Source of the DNA: Salegentibacter sp.
GTDB lineage: Bacteria; Bacteroidota; Bacteroidia; Flavobacteriales; Flavobacteriaceae
Reading direction: 5' to 3'
Assembly (NCBI GenBank): GCA_024635795.1
Contig: JAGXIH010000020.1
Location: 1-64,000 of the forward strand
Length of the DNA stretch: 64,000 bases
Shown piece by piece: positions 1 to 9,209 of this stretch (position 1 is the stretch's first letter; each line of letters starts with the position of its first letter). Under the pieces are notes generated by a model, which did no database searches, was not told the DNA's origin, and saw only the letters and a list, made by a program, of their open reading frames with translations. The position numbers were made by a program, and so were the translations under genes.

Positions 1-135
1 TAAAATCCTGGATCGAGAAATATCATCATCGGGATCACCAGGGAATAGGGAGGGTTAAACCTATAGAAAAATACCAGAATGCAGCATGAAAATCAACTAA
101 GAATCAACTAAAAGTGGTCTAAACAAATCGGGGTA

Positions 136-1455
136 TTATATACATCCAAGGAATGCCGTGAAGACTTTTAAATCAAACAATTTCAATCTTTGCGTAAGCT
201 TCATTTCATCGTTGTTGGGTGGAAACGAAGGTGGGGTGAAACCACAGTTATCTTCTGTACAGCGGTCTACATATCTAATCTCAGCTACTTTTTTATAAAT
301 CCATCTACCCAGGTGATAAATTCCAGGAATGCTTATTACAATATATAAAGGAAAAAGAAAAATTATATATTTAAAAGAAGCCCTATAGGTATTAATACCG
401 TGCAGCACTTTATTCGATTTAGTTATTGAATATATATTATCAAGAAGCTCATCTTTAGAATAATCTTTTAAACGATTATCTTCATAACCATAAGTTTGTA
501 CTCCTTTAAACTCTATTGCTCTAAAATAATCAAGATGTCCCAAAACTATTTTAGTCCTATTGCACAAAGGACATTCTTCATCATAATAAAAAGTTAGTTT
601 CGGGCTACTAAAAGTTAGTTTGGTTATACACCAACTCCAAAAACTGACAGGTACCATTAATAAGTATAACGCTATCATTCCTAAACCGAACCTCGGGATA
701 GGAAAAAATAACATTATTCCTACATGCAAACCAATGCCAATAACAAGTAAGGGAACTCTCCAATATTTTCGATAAAAAGTAAGAATGAAAATAGTTTCAA
801 AAATCAGCGTTACATAACCTAAGAAAAGCATCAACCATTTTTGATTCAGAATCCAAGTTAAGTTAACGTGAGTAATTTGTGGTACTGAGGATGGCAACCA
901 GACACCAAGTCCCTGTAGCCAAAGCGGTGAGGAGAACTTATAAAACACTGAATCGAAATAAGTAAAACCTATACCAAGTAGGATAAGTATAAAATAATTT
1001 AAAACTGAGGTTTCACGACTAGGCTCATAATTAAATCTAGTATTAGAGTACTTCAACTTTTCAATTAATCTATCTAGAGAAAATACTTTATTAGTTTTCA
1101 CGAATATTAAAAGAAAATTTATTCCCATATATATATAATACATATGATATTCGTAAGAACTTATTGTTGCAATAAATACTAAGGAAAAAATATAATTAAT
1201 AATTGCAGATTTTCGCGTAAAAAGTCCAAATATCAAGAAAATTACAGTTAACATCCATAAAATTAAAGGAATATCGTAACTTATTTCTGCGGGCTTTAAA
1301 TAAGGTATTTCATCAAAAATTAAATGTCTAAAATAAAACAACTGGACTATATCACACAGCAAAACTATTCCATAAAGAACCCTAAAAACAGCAAGACCAG
1401 AAGCATCAATTTTCTTTTTATAGGCCTTTCGAAAAAAATTGGGGATTTTGGTCAT
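136..1455 (-). CDS. HTTM-domain membrane protein fused to a DCC (DUF393) domain
   Basis: The first 280 or so residues form several membrane segments and resemble the HTTM domain related to vitamin K-dependent gamma-carboxylase. From about residue 287 a soluble domain follows with the DCC signature YDEECPLC (Cys295 and Cys298), the CxxC-type motif of DUF393 thiol-disulfide oxidoreductase-like proteins. HTTM-DCC fusions are known in Bacteroidota but their substrate is not established. The gene is the last one of the minus-strand polysaccharide run in this window, 31 bases after rfbA, so it may be co-transcribed, but nothing in it points to sugar chemistry. A second, free-standing DCC protein lies at 25749-26213. 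The domain call is firm; a catalytic role is not shown. Confidence 0.85.
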   Translation of the reverse strand: MTKIPNFFRKAYKKKIDASGLAVFRVLYGIVLLCDIVQLFYFRHLIFDEIPYLKPAEISYDIPLILWMLTVIFLIFGLFTRKSAIINYIFSLVFIATISSYEYHMYYIYMGINFLLIFVKTNKVFSLDRLIEKLKYSNTRFNYEPSRETSVLNYFILILLGIGFTYFDSVFYKFSSPLWLQGLGVWLPSSVPQITHVNLTWILNQKWLMLFLGYVTLIFETIFILTFYRKYWRVPLLVIGIGLHVGIMLFFPIPRFGLGMIALYLLMVPVSFWSWCITKLTFSSPKLTFYYDEECPLCNRTKIVLGHLDYFRAIEFKGVQTYGYEDNRLKDYSKDELLDNIYSITKSNKVLHGINTYRASFKYIIFLFPLYIVISIPGIYHLGRWIYKKVAEIRYVDRCTEDNCGFTPPSFPPNNDEMKLTQRLKLFDLKVFTAFLGCI

Positions 1456-1486
1456 ATTTAATTGGTTTCAAAGTAAATAATAAATC

Positions 1487-2347
1487 TTAATTAAATATTT
1501 CTCTTAAATAATCTCCGTATTTGCTTTTTCCGTATTTAGTGATTGCGGCCTCCAACTTTTTTTTATCAATAAACTTTCTTTCCCAGGCCACTTCTTCTAT
1601 ACAGCCAATCATGGTACTCTGTCTATTCTGCAACACCCTAATAAATTCTGTGGCATCATCCAGGGATTCTACTGTTCCTGTATCAAACCAACTCATTCCC
1701 CGGGTCATAACACCCACTTCAAGCTTACCGGCGTCCAGGTACATTTGATTAATGGTAGATATTTCCTTTTCTCCCCTGGCAGAGGGATTCACCTTTTTGG
1801 CAAACTCTACCACCCGGTTATCATAAAAATAAAGTCCGGGCACGGCAAATTTTGATTTTGGTTTTTCGGGTTTTTCTTCAATACTTATGGCCCTCTTATC
1901 AGCATCAAACTCTACAACTCCATATCTTTCAGGGTCTTTCACCGGGTACGCAAAAATTGAGGCTCCATCAATATCAATTTTACTCCTCAATAAGCTTCCC
2001 AAACCACTGCCATGAAAAATATTATCCCCTAGCACCAGTGCTACTTTGTCTTCTCCAATAAATTCCTCACCAATAGTGAAAGCTTCAGCCAAACCATTGG
2101 GTTCCTCCTGCACTGCATATTCAAAATTACAACCCAAATGCGAGCCGTCCCCCAGTAATTTCTTAAAAGCCTCCTGATCATGAGGGGTAGTGATAAATAG
2201 AATATCTTTAATCCCCGCAAGCATCAAAACCGATAAAGGATAATAGATCATGGGTTTATCATAAACCGGTAATAATTGTTTACTTACTGCTATTGTAATT
2301 GGAAAAAGTCTTGTTCCACTTCCTCCTGCTAAAATAATTCCTTTCAT
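1487..2347 (-). CDS. rfbA: Glucose-1-phosphate thymidylyltransferase RfbA
   Basis: The protein makes dTDP-glucose from glucose 1-phosphate and dTTP, the first step of dTDP-6-deoxysugar synthesis. It begins with the nucleotidyltransferase signature GGSGTRL (residues 8-14 from the chosen start) followed by [16 protein letters not shown], and has the conserved WFDTGT near residue 222. The reading frame stays open to 2404, but starting at 2347 (MKGIILAGG) gives 286 residues, the usual family length, and removes a 44-base overlap with rfbB. It lies 13 bases after rfbB and is surely co-transcribed with it. rfbC and rfbD, needed for dTDP-rhamnose, are not in the window. Confidence 0.96.
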   Translation of the reverse strand: MKGIILAGGSGTRLFPITIAVSKQLLPVYDKPMIYYPLSVLMLAGIKDILFITTPHDQEAFKKLLGDGSHLGCNFEYAVQEEPNGLAEAFTIGEEFIGEDKVALVLGDNIFHGSGLGSLLRSKIDIDGASIFAYPVKDPERYGVVEFDADKRAISIEEKPEKPKSKFAVPGLYFYDNRVVEFAKKVNPSARGEKEISTINQMYLDAGKLEVGVMTRGMSWFDTGTVESLDDATEFIRVLQNRQSTMIGCIEEVAWERKFIDKKKLEAAITKYGKSKYGDYLREIFN

Positions 2348-2360
2348 GTTTATACGAATA

Positions 2361-3416
2361 TTAATCTGAATATTGGGTTTTATAATAATCCTTGTAAGCC
2401 CCACTAGTCACATTCTTCAACCATTCCTCATTATCCAGATACCAATCAACGGTTAATTCAAGTCCTTCTTCAAAAGTAACTGAGGGTTTCCATCCAAGAG
2501 ATTTATTTATTTTAGTGGCGTCTATAGCATAACGTTTATCGTGCCCCGGGCGATCCTTGACAAAAGTAATTAACTTAGCTGATTCGCCTTGGGATCTACC
2601 CAGTTTCTTATCCATAATCTCGCAAAGCAGTTGAATTAAATCGATATTTTGCCATTCATTAAATCCACCTATATTGTAAGTCTCTTTAATCTCACCTTTA
2701 TGAAATGCCAGATCAATTGCAATTGCATGATCTATCACATATAACCAATCCCTGGTATACTTACCATCGCCATAAACCGGTAATGCTTTCTTTTCAACTA
2801 TATTATTAATAAATAAAGGAATTAATTTTTCAGGAAACTGATTTGGCCCGTAATTATTTGAACAATTGGAAATAATATAAGGTAACCCGTAAGTTTCCCC
2901 ATAGGCTCTCACAAAATGGTCTGAGCTTGCTTTTGATGCTGAATAGGGGGAGTTGGGATCGTAAGAAGTTTCCTCGGTAAAAAGACCGGTCTTACCCAAA
3001 GTGCCATAAACCTCATCGGTACTGATATGATAGAATAATTTATCCTCCCAATTACCATCCCATATTTTTTTTGCGGCATTTAGTAAATTCATTGTGCCAA
3101 TAACATTAGTTTTCATAAATGCCAAAGGATCTGTAATAGAACGATCTACGTGAGATTCAGCAGCTAAATGAATAACCGAATCAAACCGGTATTTTTCGAA
3201 TAAATTCTCTATCTCTTGGGCATTATTGATATCTGCCTTGAGGAAATTGTAATTAGGCGCATTTTCAACATCCTTAAGATTTTCCAGATTACCGGCATAG
3301 GTTAGCGCATCAAGATTATAAATTTTATAATCCGGATACTTATTTAAAAATAATCTAACTACGTGTGAACCGATAAAGCCAGCTCCTCCTGTTATTAAGA
3401 TTCTTCTGTTTCCCAT
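2361..3416 (-). CDS. rfbB: dTDP-glucose 4,6-dehydratase RfbB
   Basis: This extended short-chain dehydrogenase converts dTDP-glucose to dTDP-4-keto-6-deoxyglucose. The NAD-binding motif TGGAGFIG lies at residues 9-16, the family STDEVYG motif and the catalytic YSASK follow, and the order and length (about 350 residues) fit RfbB. An upstream in-frame ATG at 3446 would add ten mostly Lys/Asn residues; 3416 is preferred because the family usually begins only a few residues before the Rossmann motif and AAAGGA stands just upstream. The product could feed rhamnose or an amino-deoxysugar; the window does not decide which. Confidence 0.95.
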   Translation of the reverse strand: MGNRRILITGGAGFIGSHVVRLFLNKYPDYKIYNLDALTYAGNLENLKDVENAPNYNFLKADINNAQEIENLFEKYRFDSVIHLAAESHVDRSITDPLAFMKTNVIGTMNLLNAAKKIWDGNWEDKLFYHISTDEVYGTLGKTGLFTEETSYDPNSPYSASKASSDHFVRAYGETYGLPYIISNCSNNYGPNQFPEKLIPLFINNIVEKKALPVYGDGKYTRDWLYVIDHAIAIDLAFHKGEIKETYNIGGFNEWQNIDLIQLLCEIMDKKLGRSQGESAKLITFVKDRPGHDKRYAIDATKINKSLGWKPSVTFEEGLELTVDWYLDNEEWLKNVTSGAYKDYYKTQYSD

Positions 3417-3460
3417 TTTATCCTTTATATTCTTCTTCATTTTCATCCTGACTTGTTTAT

Positions 3461-3490
3461 CCGGTGAAATTTGTCAAAATATTTCATCGG
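3461..3490. other. Hairpin between legF and rfbB
   Basis: The arms CCGGTGAAAT and ATTTCATCGG can pair over ten positions (one G-T pair) around a ten-base loop. There is no T-run on the minus strand, so it is not an obvious terminator. It sits in the only sizeable gap (155 bases to the chosen rfbB start) between the nonulosonic acid genes and rfbBA and could mark an mRNA processing or promoter region. This is inference only. Confidence 0.4.
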
Positions 3491-3571
3491 GTGAAATAAG
3501 ATTTGAGGCGATTCCCCAAATACATTTTTCCGTAGTGTGTTTTTTTAAATATTTCTTCCTCTTTAAAACAC

Positions 3572-4252
3572 CTATTTTTTAATTTCCGTAATTAAAATTT
3601 CAGCAACTTTCCAGTCTAACATCGTGTCAATATCATGAGAGGAAAATTCATCCATCACATATTTCTTCACCTTTTTAAATTGATGTAGAGGAGCTGATTT
3701 CAAAGATTCGACATTAATAATATATACAGCACCATTTAGTTCCCACACCTTGGGACAATCCTGTCTCCTTGTGAAATCTCCTTTTTTAGACTTCTCTAAA
3801 TACCCTGAACTGTTTTCTTCTCTTAATGTATAATAGGGATTACCAGAAGCTTCTTTAACTGAAACAACCATATCCAGTTCTTTATTATAAAGTTTCAGTG
3901 CCTCTTTAATATGCGTTGCATTTCGAAAAGGTGAAGTTGGTTGAAGTAAAATAATTTTATCTGGTGTTGAATTCTCCTCTTCATAGAAATCCAGTGCATG
4001 GAGAAGAACCTCATAAGTACCTGAGGAGTCTAATGCAAGTTCCTTAGGTCTCAGAAACGGTACTTGAAGCCCTAAATTTTCAACTACATCTTTAATTTCA
4101 GGACTATCGGTAGAAACGATAATTTGATTATCCGGCACAATTTGTCGGGCTGCCTCAATGGTATATTGAATTAAAGGTTTTCCGCCAAGTTCCTTAATAT
4201 TTTTTCCGGGAACTCCTTTGGAGCCACCTCGTGCTGGGATTATTACTAACAT
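3572..4252 (-). CDS. legF: CMP-nonulosonate cytidylyltransferase (NeuA/LegF family)
   Basis: The protein activates a nine-carbon keto acid by coupling it to CMP. It starts with IPARGGSKGVPGKN (residues 5-18), the CTP-binding signature of acylneuraminate cytidylyltransferases, and is 226 residues long, the usual size of the single-domain bacterial forms. It is the last gene of a seven-gene nonulosonic acid pathway; its ATG overlaps the stop codon of the upstream gene by one base (TAATG), indicating translational coupling. The family alone does not separate CMP-Neu5Ac from CMP-legionaminate synthetases; the neighbours (4,6-dehydratase, aminotransferase, CBS-type nucleotidyltransferase) favour legionaminic acid. 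Confidence 0.88.
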   Translation of the reverse strand: MLVIIPARGGSKGVPGKNIKELGGKPLIQYTIEAARQIVPDNQIIVSTDSPEIKDVVENLGLQVPFLRPKELALDSSGTYEVLLHALDFYEEENSTPDKIILLQPTSPFRNATHIKEALKLYNKELDMVVSVKEASGNPYYTLREENSSGYLEKSKKGDFTRRQDCPKVWELNGAVYIINVESLKSAPLHQFKKVKKYVMDEFSSHDIDTMLDWKVAEILITEIKK

Positions 4253-5298
4253 TACTTAAGGTGTTTCACAAATTCCTGGGCCTGTTTATAATCTACTGGT
4301 TTACCAATATCTATCCAAAAGCCAATAATTGGGCTATGGATTAATTTTATATCCTCCTGTACCAAAGCCTCCATAAGTGTGGTAATGTCGTAAAACTCAT
4401 TCTTTGGAATACGTTCAATAAGGCTTTTCTTTAAAATATAGATACCGGCATTGGAATGATAAACATAAGAAGGCTTTTCTTTAAACGCCGTTACCTGGTT
4501 ATTCTCAGTTTCAAAAACAGCGTAAGGGACGTCTACCTTATATTCGGTAGAAGCTACGGCCATTTGGGCTTCATTACTAATCATATCCAGATAGAGATCT
4601 TCAAAATCTACATTGGTAAAAAGATCACTATTCATTAGTAAGACATTCTCTGTCCCAAAGTTGTTCACTAAAGCTAAAGCCCCGGCGGTGCCAAGTGGCT
4701 CTTCTTCCCAGATGTACTCAATGCTTACACCTTTACTACTTCCATCTCCAAAATAATCCTGAATTTGCTCTCCCAGGTATTTTACGGAAATGTAAATTTT
4801 CTTTATACCGTAGGAAATGAGTCTGTCTATATTATGCTCTATTATAGGTTTCTCTCCCAAAGCTAACATAGGCTTGGGAACATTATCAGTTAATGGACTC
4901 AGTCTTTTACCTCTACCACCCGCCATAATCATACATTCTAAAGGTAATATAGACCTTGTTTTTTCTAAATCGATGATTTTTAAGAGCCTCTTTTCAGAAT
5001 CAAGAATAGGTAAAATCTTTATATCCCTTTTTCGGAAAATTTTTAAATCAAGAAATTCATCTGTTTCATATTCATAAATGAAATTTTTATTACATATTTC
5101 ACCAACTTCTTTTAGTAAATCAGCATCCTTTGCTAATGATCTTCTAATGTCACCATCCGTTAAAGATCCAGTTACAGATTTATTATCATTTTCGACAAAT
5201 AAAATTAACCTGCTAACATCCCTTATAGTATTTAATTTCCTTAGAGCCTCTATTATTGATGCCTTTTTATTTATAAGGATATTTTCAATCTTTAACAT
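4252..5298 (-). CDS. ptmE: CBS-domain sugar nucleotidyltransferase, PtmE type (GlcN-1-P guanylyltransferase)
   Basis: Residues 1 to about 118 form a CBS-domain pair and residues 122-348 a sugar-phosphate nucleotidyltransferase with AGGRGKRL (126-133) and the metal-site region LLMNSDLF. This domain order is that of PtmE of Campylobacter jejuni, which makes GDP-glucosamine for the GDP-linked route to legionaminic acid. Its presence inside the pathway, coupled to legF by a one-base stop/start overlap, suggests that the 4,6-dehydratase and aminotransferase here work on GDP- rather than UDP-linked sugars. That substrate choice follows from family knowledge and context; the sequence itself does not prove the nucleotide. 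Confidence 0.82.
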   Translation of the reverse strand: MLKIENILINKKASIIEALRKLNTIRDVSRLILFVENDNKSVTGSLTDGDIRRSLAKDADLLKEVGEICNKNFIYEYETDEFLDLKIFRKRDIKILPILDSEKRLLKIIDLEKTRSILPLECMIMAGGRGKRLSPLTDNVPKPMLALGEKPIIEHNIDRLISYGIKKIYISVKYLGEQIQDYFGDGSSKGVSIEYIWEEEPLGTAGALALVNNFGTENVLLMNSDLFTNVDFEDLYLDMISNEAQMAVASTEYKVDVPYAVFETENNQVTAFKEKPSYVYHSNAGIYILKKSLIERIPKNEFYDITTLMEALVQEDIKLIHSPIIGFWIDIGKPVDYKQAQEFVKHLK

Positions 5299-5319
5299 TT
5301 TGATGAATTAATTTCTAAA

Positions 5320-6432
5320 TTAAATTTGGGGGCGAATATGTTCTGATAATATTTTACGAATCCTAATCAATGCTTTTCCATCACCATAGATATTATTACA
5401 AGTTAAATTAACATTACTGCTGCTTAATTGTTCTTCCAATAAATTGAGAACTATTGTTTTATCACATGGAACGGTAATTATAGAATCATCTGCCTCCCTT
5501 CCCTCCTGTCTCGTACCAATATTGATGACAGTTTTATTAAAATAAGGAGCTTCTATAATTCCACTACTGCTGTTTCCAATTATCATCATGCAATCTCGTA
5601 ATGCGGCATAATATCCAATTGCACCTAAATGCTCACGGATAAAAACGTTTTTGTTAGACTTCCATTTTTCTATCACATTAAGAATCTCTTTATATCCAGG
5701 GTCATTATTCGGATAAGTCAACAAAACCTGTTTGCCTTTAGATATAATTTTTTGAATAACATCATTCATTATTTCGGCAAGATTCTCCTTTGATTTGGTA
5801 GCCGAATGAAACGTGACCAAGCAAAAATTACCTATCTCTAAACCTGGCACAATTTCCTGAATAGATATAGGATTTTTTTTAAATTCATAAATGGCATCAA
5901 TCGCAAAAGAACCTGTAAAAAATACATTCTCATCTACAGTAGTAGGTAAACCTAACAATTGTTTGTAATTTCCCTTTGAAGTTGCAAAATGATAAGTCGC
6001 TAAATTAGAAATATTATACCTGTAGATATTATCGTAAGCACCCTTCGTGATTGTCCCTCCTCCTGAATGAATAATAGGAACTTCACAAAAATGACAGGCC
6101 AGTGCTGCTGCATAAGTTTCAAATCTGTCACCAAGAAGAAACATAACATCAGGAGCATCTTTTTGAAGATTTTGACATAATAAATTAATGATTTTAGAGA
6201 ATTCTTTATAACCAGGCTCATTTTGTTCATCAAAGGCTTCTATTACTGTAAATTCCCCAAATCCATCATTTTTTATTTCCTCAACAGTATTTCCGAACTT
6301 CTTGAGTAGATGCATGCCTGAAACATAAATTCGCTGATCAAACTCATCATATTCCTTAATATCTTTGATCAGGTTTTTCATAATCCCATAATCAGAACGG
6401 GCACCTGTAAAAAATCCAATTATCTTTTTCAT
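5320..6432 (-). CDS. legG: Hydrolysing NDP-sugar 2-epimerase (NeuC/LegG family)
   Basis: The 370-residue protein belongs to the NeuC-type UDP-GlcNAc 2-epimerases (GT-B fold), with the N-terminal GARSDYG motif (residues 10-16), the LLGDRFE motif and the C-terminal GNSSSGIIEAP segment that binds the nucleotide. In legionaminic acid synthesis this enzyme removes the nucleotide and inverts C2, giving 2,4-diacetamido-2,4,6-trideoxymannose. Its start overlaps the end of the synthase gene by four bases (ATGA). Assignment to LegG rather than sialic NeuC rests on the neighbouring legB and legC. Confidence 0.87.
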   Translation of the reverse strand: MKKIIGFFTGARSDYGIMKNLIKDIKEYDEFDQRIYVSGMHLLKKFGNTVEEIKNDGFGEFTVIEAFDEQNEPGYKEFSKIINLLCQNLQKDAPDVMFLLGDRFETYAAALACHFCEVPIIHSGGGTITKGAYDNIYRYNISNLATYHFATSKGNYKQLLGLPTTVDENVFFTGSFAIDAIYEFKKNPISIQEIVPGLEIGNFCLVTFHSATKSKENLAEIMNDVIQKIISKGKQVLLTYPNNDPGYKEILNVIEKWKSNKNVFIREHLGAIGYYAALRDCMMIIGNSSSGIIEAPYFNKTVINIGTRQEGREADDSIITVPCDKTIVLNLLEEQLSSSNVNLTCNNIYGDGKALIRIRKILSEHIRPQI

Positions 6433-7430
6433 GAAATGTAATCTTTCATAATTACACGATCGGACTCTATATTTTTAGTTAGCGTCTTTCCTATAATTTC
6501 ATCTATCTGCAGTGGACTGAAACCAAAACCAGGTCTTTTAAAGCATATATCCTCTCTCTTTATTTTTTCACCTGCTAAGATTTGCCTGGTAGTAACTATA
6601 CTTTTACGAGCTGCTTTTTTAATCTCCAATTCTTTATCGGAAAAAATCTTTTCTGAAGAACCTAACAATAGGTCAACATTCCTAATAGAACGCACGAGTG
6701 AGGCAAATTCAGGAATAGTGGCAGATGCCTTATGATCTGGACCTTCCGCATCCTTATCGTAGGTAACATGCTTTTCAATGACTTCAGCGCCTAATGCAAC
6801 TGCCGCTATTGCAGCATCATTGCCTAAAGTATGATCTGAAAACCCAACAGATACTCCGAATCGAGCTTTAATTTCAAGCATAACTTTCAAGTTCACATCT
6901 GATGGTGGTGCAGGGTAATTACTGACGCAATGGAATACTGTAATTCGATCTTTTTTTCCTATTATATTAATGGCTGTCTCAATTTCTTGATATGAAGCCA
7001 TTCCAGTGGATAATAAAACTTTTTTATTTCTTTTTCCAATATATTCTAAAAGATCAACACTCAAAATTTCACCAGATGGAATCTTAAAATAAGACATTTC
7101 GATATTATCATCAAGAAATTTTAGACTATCCATATCAAATCCAGTACATAAATAATCTACTTTATTGTTCTTACAAATTTCGGCTAATTTCAAATGGTCT
7201 GAAAATGACAACTGATTTTTTTTAGACATCTCTAAAGGAGAAACTGTCTTGTCATTTTCTTTTTGATAACTAGGCTTAAAAGAATCTTTAGAATAAAGGT
7301 TCTCTGGAATTGCTAATTGAAACTTGACAGCATCTACTCCCACTTTAGCCAACTCTTCGACCATGGAAATTGCTCTATTAAGATTTCCATTGTGATTAGG
7401 GCCTATTTCGGCAATTATATATGTTTTCAT
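6429..7430 (-). CDS. legI: Nonulosonic acid synthase with SAF domain (NeuB/LegI family)
   Basis: The enzyme condenses a six-carbon N-acyl sugar with phosphoenolpyruvate to a nine-carbon acid. The N-terminus has the NeuB barrel start IAEIGPNHNGN, conserved features such as VSNYPAPPSDVN and GFSDHTLG occur in the right order, and the last 60 or so residues form the SAF (antifreeze-like) lid. The length of 333 fits the family. It overlaps both neighbours by four bases, so the block legC-neuD-legI-legG is tightly coupled. Sialic, legionaminic and pseudaminic synthases cannot be separated by eye; context favours legionaminic acid. Confidence 0.9.
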   Translation of the reverse strand: MKTYIIAEIGPNHNGNLNRAISMVEELAKVGVDAVKFQLAIPENLYSKDSFKPSYQKENDKTVSPLEMSKKNQLSFSDHLKLAEICKNNKVDYLCTGFDMDSLKFLDDNIEMSYFKIPSGEILSVDLLEYIGKRNKKVLLSTGMASYQEIETAINIIGKKDRITVFHCVSNYPAPPSDVNLKVMLEIKARFGVSVGFSDHTLGNDAAIAAVALGAEVIEKHVTYDKDAEGPDHKASATIPEFASLVRSIRNVDLLLGSSEKIFSDKELEIKKAARKSIVTTRQILAGEKIKREDICFKRPGFGFSPLQIDEIIGKTLTKNIESDRVIMKDYIS

Positions 7431-8077
7431 TTTATCTTTTTACAAGGATTACCAGCATAAATACCAGGTTCATTTAATGATTTATTAACTAATGACCCAG
7501 ATCCTATAATAATATTTTCATATATTCTCAAATAAGGATTAATAGTAGAATTTAAGCCAACAAAACAATTAGGTCCTATCTTAGTACCTCCACCTATAAC
7601 AGATTTAGGTGAAATAATTGAATTTTCACCAATGGAGGTATCATGACAGATGAGACTATCGATATTTATTACCACATTATTACCCAAAATTACATTGAAA
7701 TCAATATAAGCATTATCAAATACTAAAGCTCCTTCTCCCATTTTAACGCTTGGATCAATATATGCTTTTTCAGAAATAATAGAAGGGAATTTGCAGCCAT
7801 GACTCTTGTAAAAATTTATAAGTTCCTTCTTGCGATGCAGCAATTTAATATTTCCAGCGATGCACATTACAGCATATACATCTTCAATAGTATCCAACAA
7901 TTGAATTAAACCTTTGTCCTCTCCAAGATATTTTGCGCCAAACAGCTCCCCCCGATCCATTATATCAGTATAGCCAAGAATATGATATTGTTTTTGACCA
8001 GAAATAAGGCGAATTACTTTTTTAGTAAAGTCACCCCCTCCTATTAGAATTATATTTTTCTTTTTATCCTTTAACAC
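7427..8077 (-). CDS. neuD: Sugar N/O-acetyltransferase with hexapeptide repeats (NeuD/PglD/LegH type)
   Basis: Residues 8-60 form the small Rossmann-like N-terminal domain (ILIGGGDFTKKV) and residues 95-216 a left-handed beta-helix of hexapeptide repeats, for example IGENSIISPKSVIGGG. This is the NeuD/PglD build. In the legionaminic pathway the LegH step acetylates the 4-amino group made by the aminotransferase, and the position directly behind legC fits that role. It overlaps legC by 14 bases and legI by four. NeuD relatives also acetylate hydroxyl groups of sialic acids, so the exact acceptor remains an inference. Confidence 0.83.
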   Translation of the reverse strand: MLKDKKKNIILIGGGDFTKKVIRLISGQKQYHILGYTDIMDRGELFGAKYLGEDKGLIQLLDTIEDVYAVMCIAGNIKLLHRKKELINFYKSHGCKFPSIISEKAYIDPSVKMGEGALVFDNAYIDFNVILGNNVVINIDSLICHDTSIGENSIISPKSVIGGGTKIGPNCFVGLNSTINPYLRIYENIIIGSGSLVNKSLNEPGIYAGNPCKKIK

Positions 8078-9209
8078 TACTTGGAATATTTACTATTCTA
8101 TCCACCAAAAATTTGGCACTCACCTGTTCATCTTTTAAACAATCCTTATACATTGGTAATTTATACATTAATTCCCAAATAGGCCGGGTCATAACCTTTG
8201 CTTCATTGGTTTCTTTTAAAAAAATATCTCTGGCATTCCTGTTTTCAAGCTCTACACACATCAACCAGTAATTTGCCTTTGTTTCCGGCAATTCAGTCCT
8301 AAATTTAGCATCTGCTCCTTTAAAGAATTCTTCATATTTTTTTGCCAATCCCCTCTTTTTTTCAAGAAACCAGTTAAGTTTTTCAAGCTGTGCACAAGCC
8401 AGGGCCGCGTTGAGATTTGGCATTCTATAATTATATCCCAACTCATCGTGAACATATTCGTATGCATGAGGTTGTTTAGCTGTAGTGGTTAAATATTTAG
8501 CCTTAATTCCCAATGCATCATTATTTGTAACAATTACTCCTCCGCCTCCACTGGTCACTATTTTGTTCCCGTTAAAGGAGAACACCCCTACTTCCCCAAA
8601 ACTTCCCGTTGGTTGGCCTTTATATTCACTGCCCAAAGATTCCGCTGCATCCTCCACTACCGGAATTTTCCAATTATTGCAAATTTTTATCAGTTCATCA
8701 ATTCGAACTGGAAAGCCAAAAGTGTGCATTGGTAAACAAGCTGCTATTTTATTACCGGTTTTTTTATTATAACATCCATTTTCCCGAAGTTCTCCATATT
8801 CTTCCAGGAAACTTTGAACCGCCTTGGAAGATAGTCCCATTGTATCCAAATCAACATCTATAAAAACAGGTTTGGCTCCGTTGTAAGCAATTGCATTGGC
8901 TGTAGCCACAAAGGTAAGCGCCTGGGTTAAAACTTCATCTCCAATCTTAACACCTACCAAACGCAAAGCAACCTGGATCCCGGAAGTTCCGTTAACAACA
9001 GCTACCGCTTTTTTTGTTTGGCTAATCTCCTGCATCATTTCCTCAAACCTATCAACATAAGCCCCCACTGAAGAAACAAAAGTACTGTTGATCGTATCAA
9101 GCACGTACTCTTTTTCCTTTCCTGAAAAATTAGGTTCATGCAGAGGGATGAAGTCTTTTGATTCAAAAGTATCCCGTACAAATGATATGGTATCGTTGAT
9201 ATAACTCAT
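8064..9209 (-). CDS. legC: PLP-dependent sugar aminotransferase (DegT/DnrJ/EryC1/StrS; LegC type)
   Basis: The 381-residue protein has the whole DegT-family frame: NGTSGIQVAL for phosphate binding, VVEDAAESLG around residue 188, and the PLP lysine in SFNGNKIVTSGGGG (Lys216). It would place an amino group at C4 of the 4-keto-6-deoxy sugar made by LegB. Its start codon shares one base with the legB stop, so the dehydratase and aminotransferase are translated together. LegC of the Campylobacter GDP pathway and PglE of the bacillosamine pathway are the closest functional models. Confidence 0.88.
   Translation of the reverse strand: MSYINDTISFVRDTFESKDFIPLHEPNFSGKEKEYVLDTINSTFVSSVGAYVDRFEEMMQEISQTKKAVAVVNGTSGIQVALRLVGVKIGDEVLTQALTFVATANAIAYNGAKPVFIDVDLDTMGLSSKAVQSFLEEYGELRENGCYNKKTGNKIAACLPMHTFGFPVRIDELIKICNNWKIPVVEDAAESLGSEYKGQPTGSFGEVGVFSFNGNKIVTSGGGGVIVTNNDALGIKAKYLTTTAKQPHAYEYVHDELGYNYRMPNLNAALACAQLEKLNWFLEKKRGLAKKYEEFFKGADAKFRTELPETKANYWLMCVELENRNARDIFLKETNEAKVMTRPIWELMYKLPMYKDCLKDEQVSAKFLVDRIVNIPSSVKG

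Noticed and set aside
1-135. C-terminal remnant of a gene on either strand at the left edge
   Set aside because: Open stretches of fewer than 20 codons carry no recognisable similarity, so no gene can be supported.
3572-7430. Plain sialic acid (Neu5Ac) pathway
   Set aside because: A 4,6-dehydratase and an aminotransferase upstream are not needed for Neu5Ac; they point to a 5,7-diamino-type nonulosonic acid.
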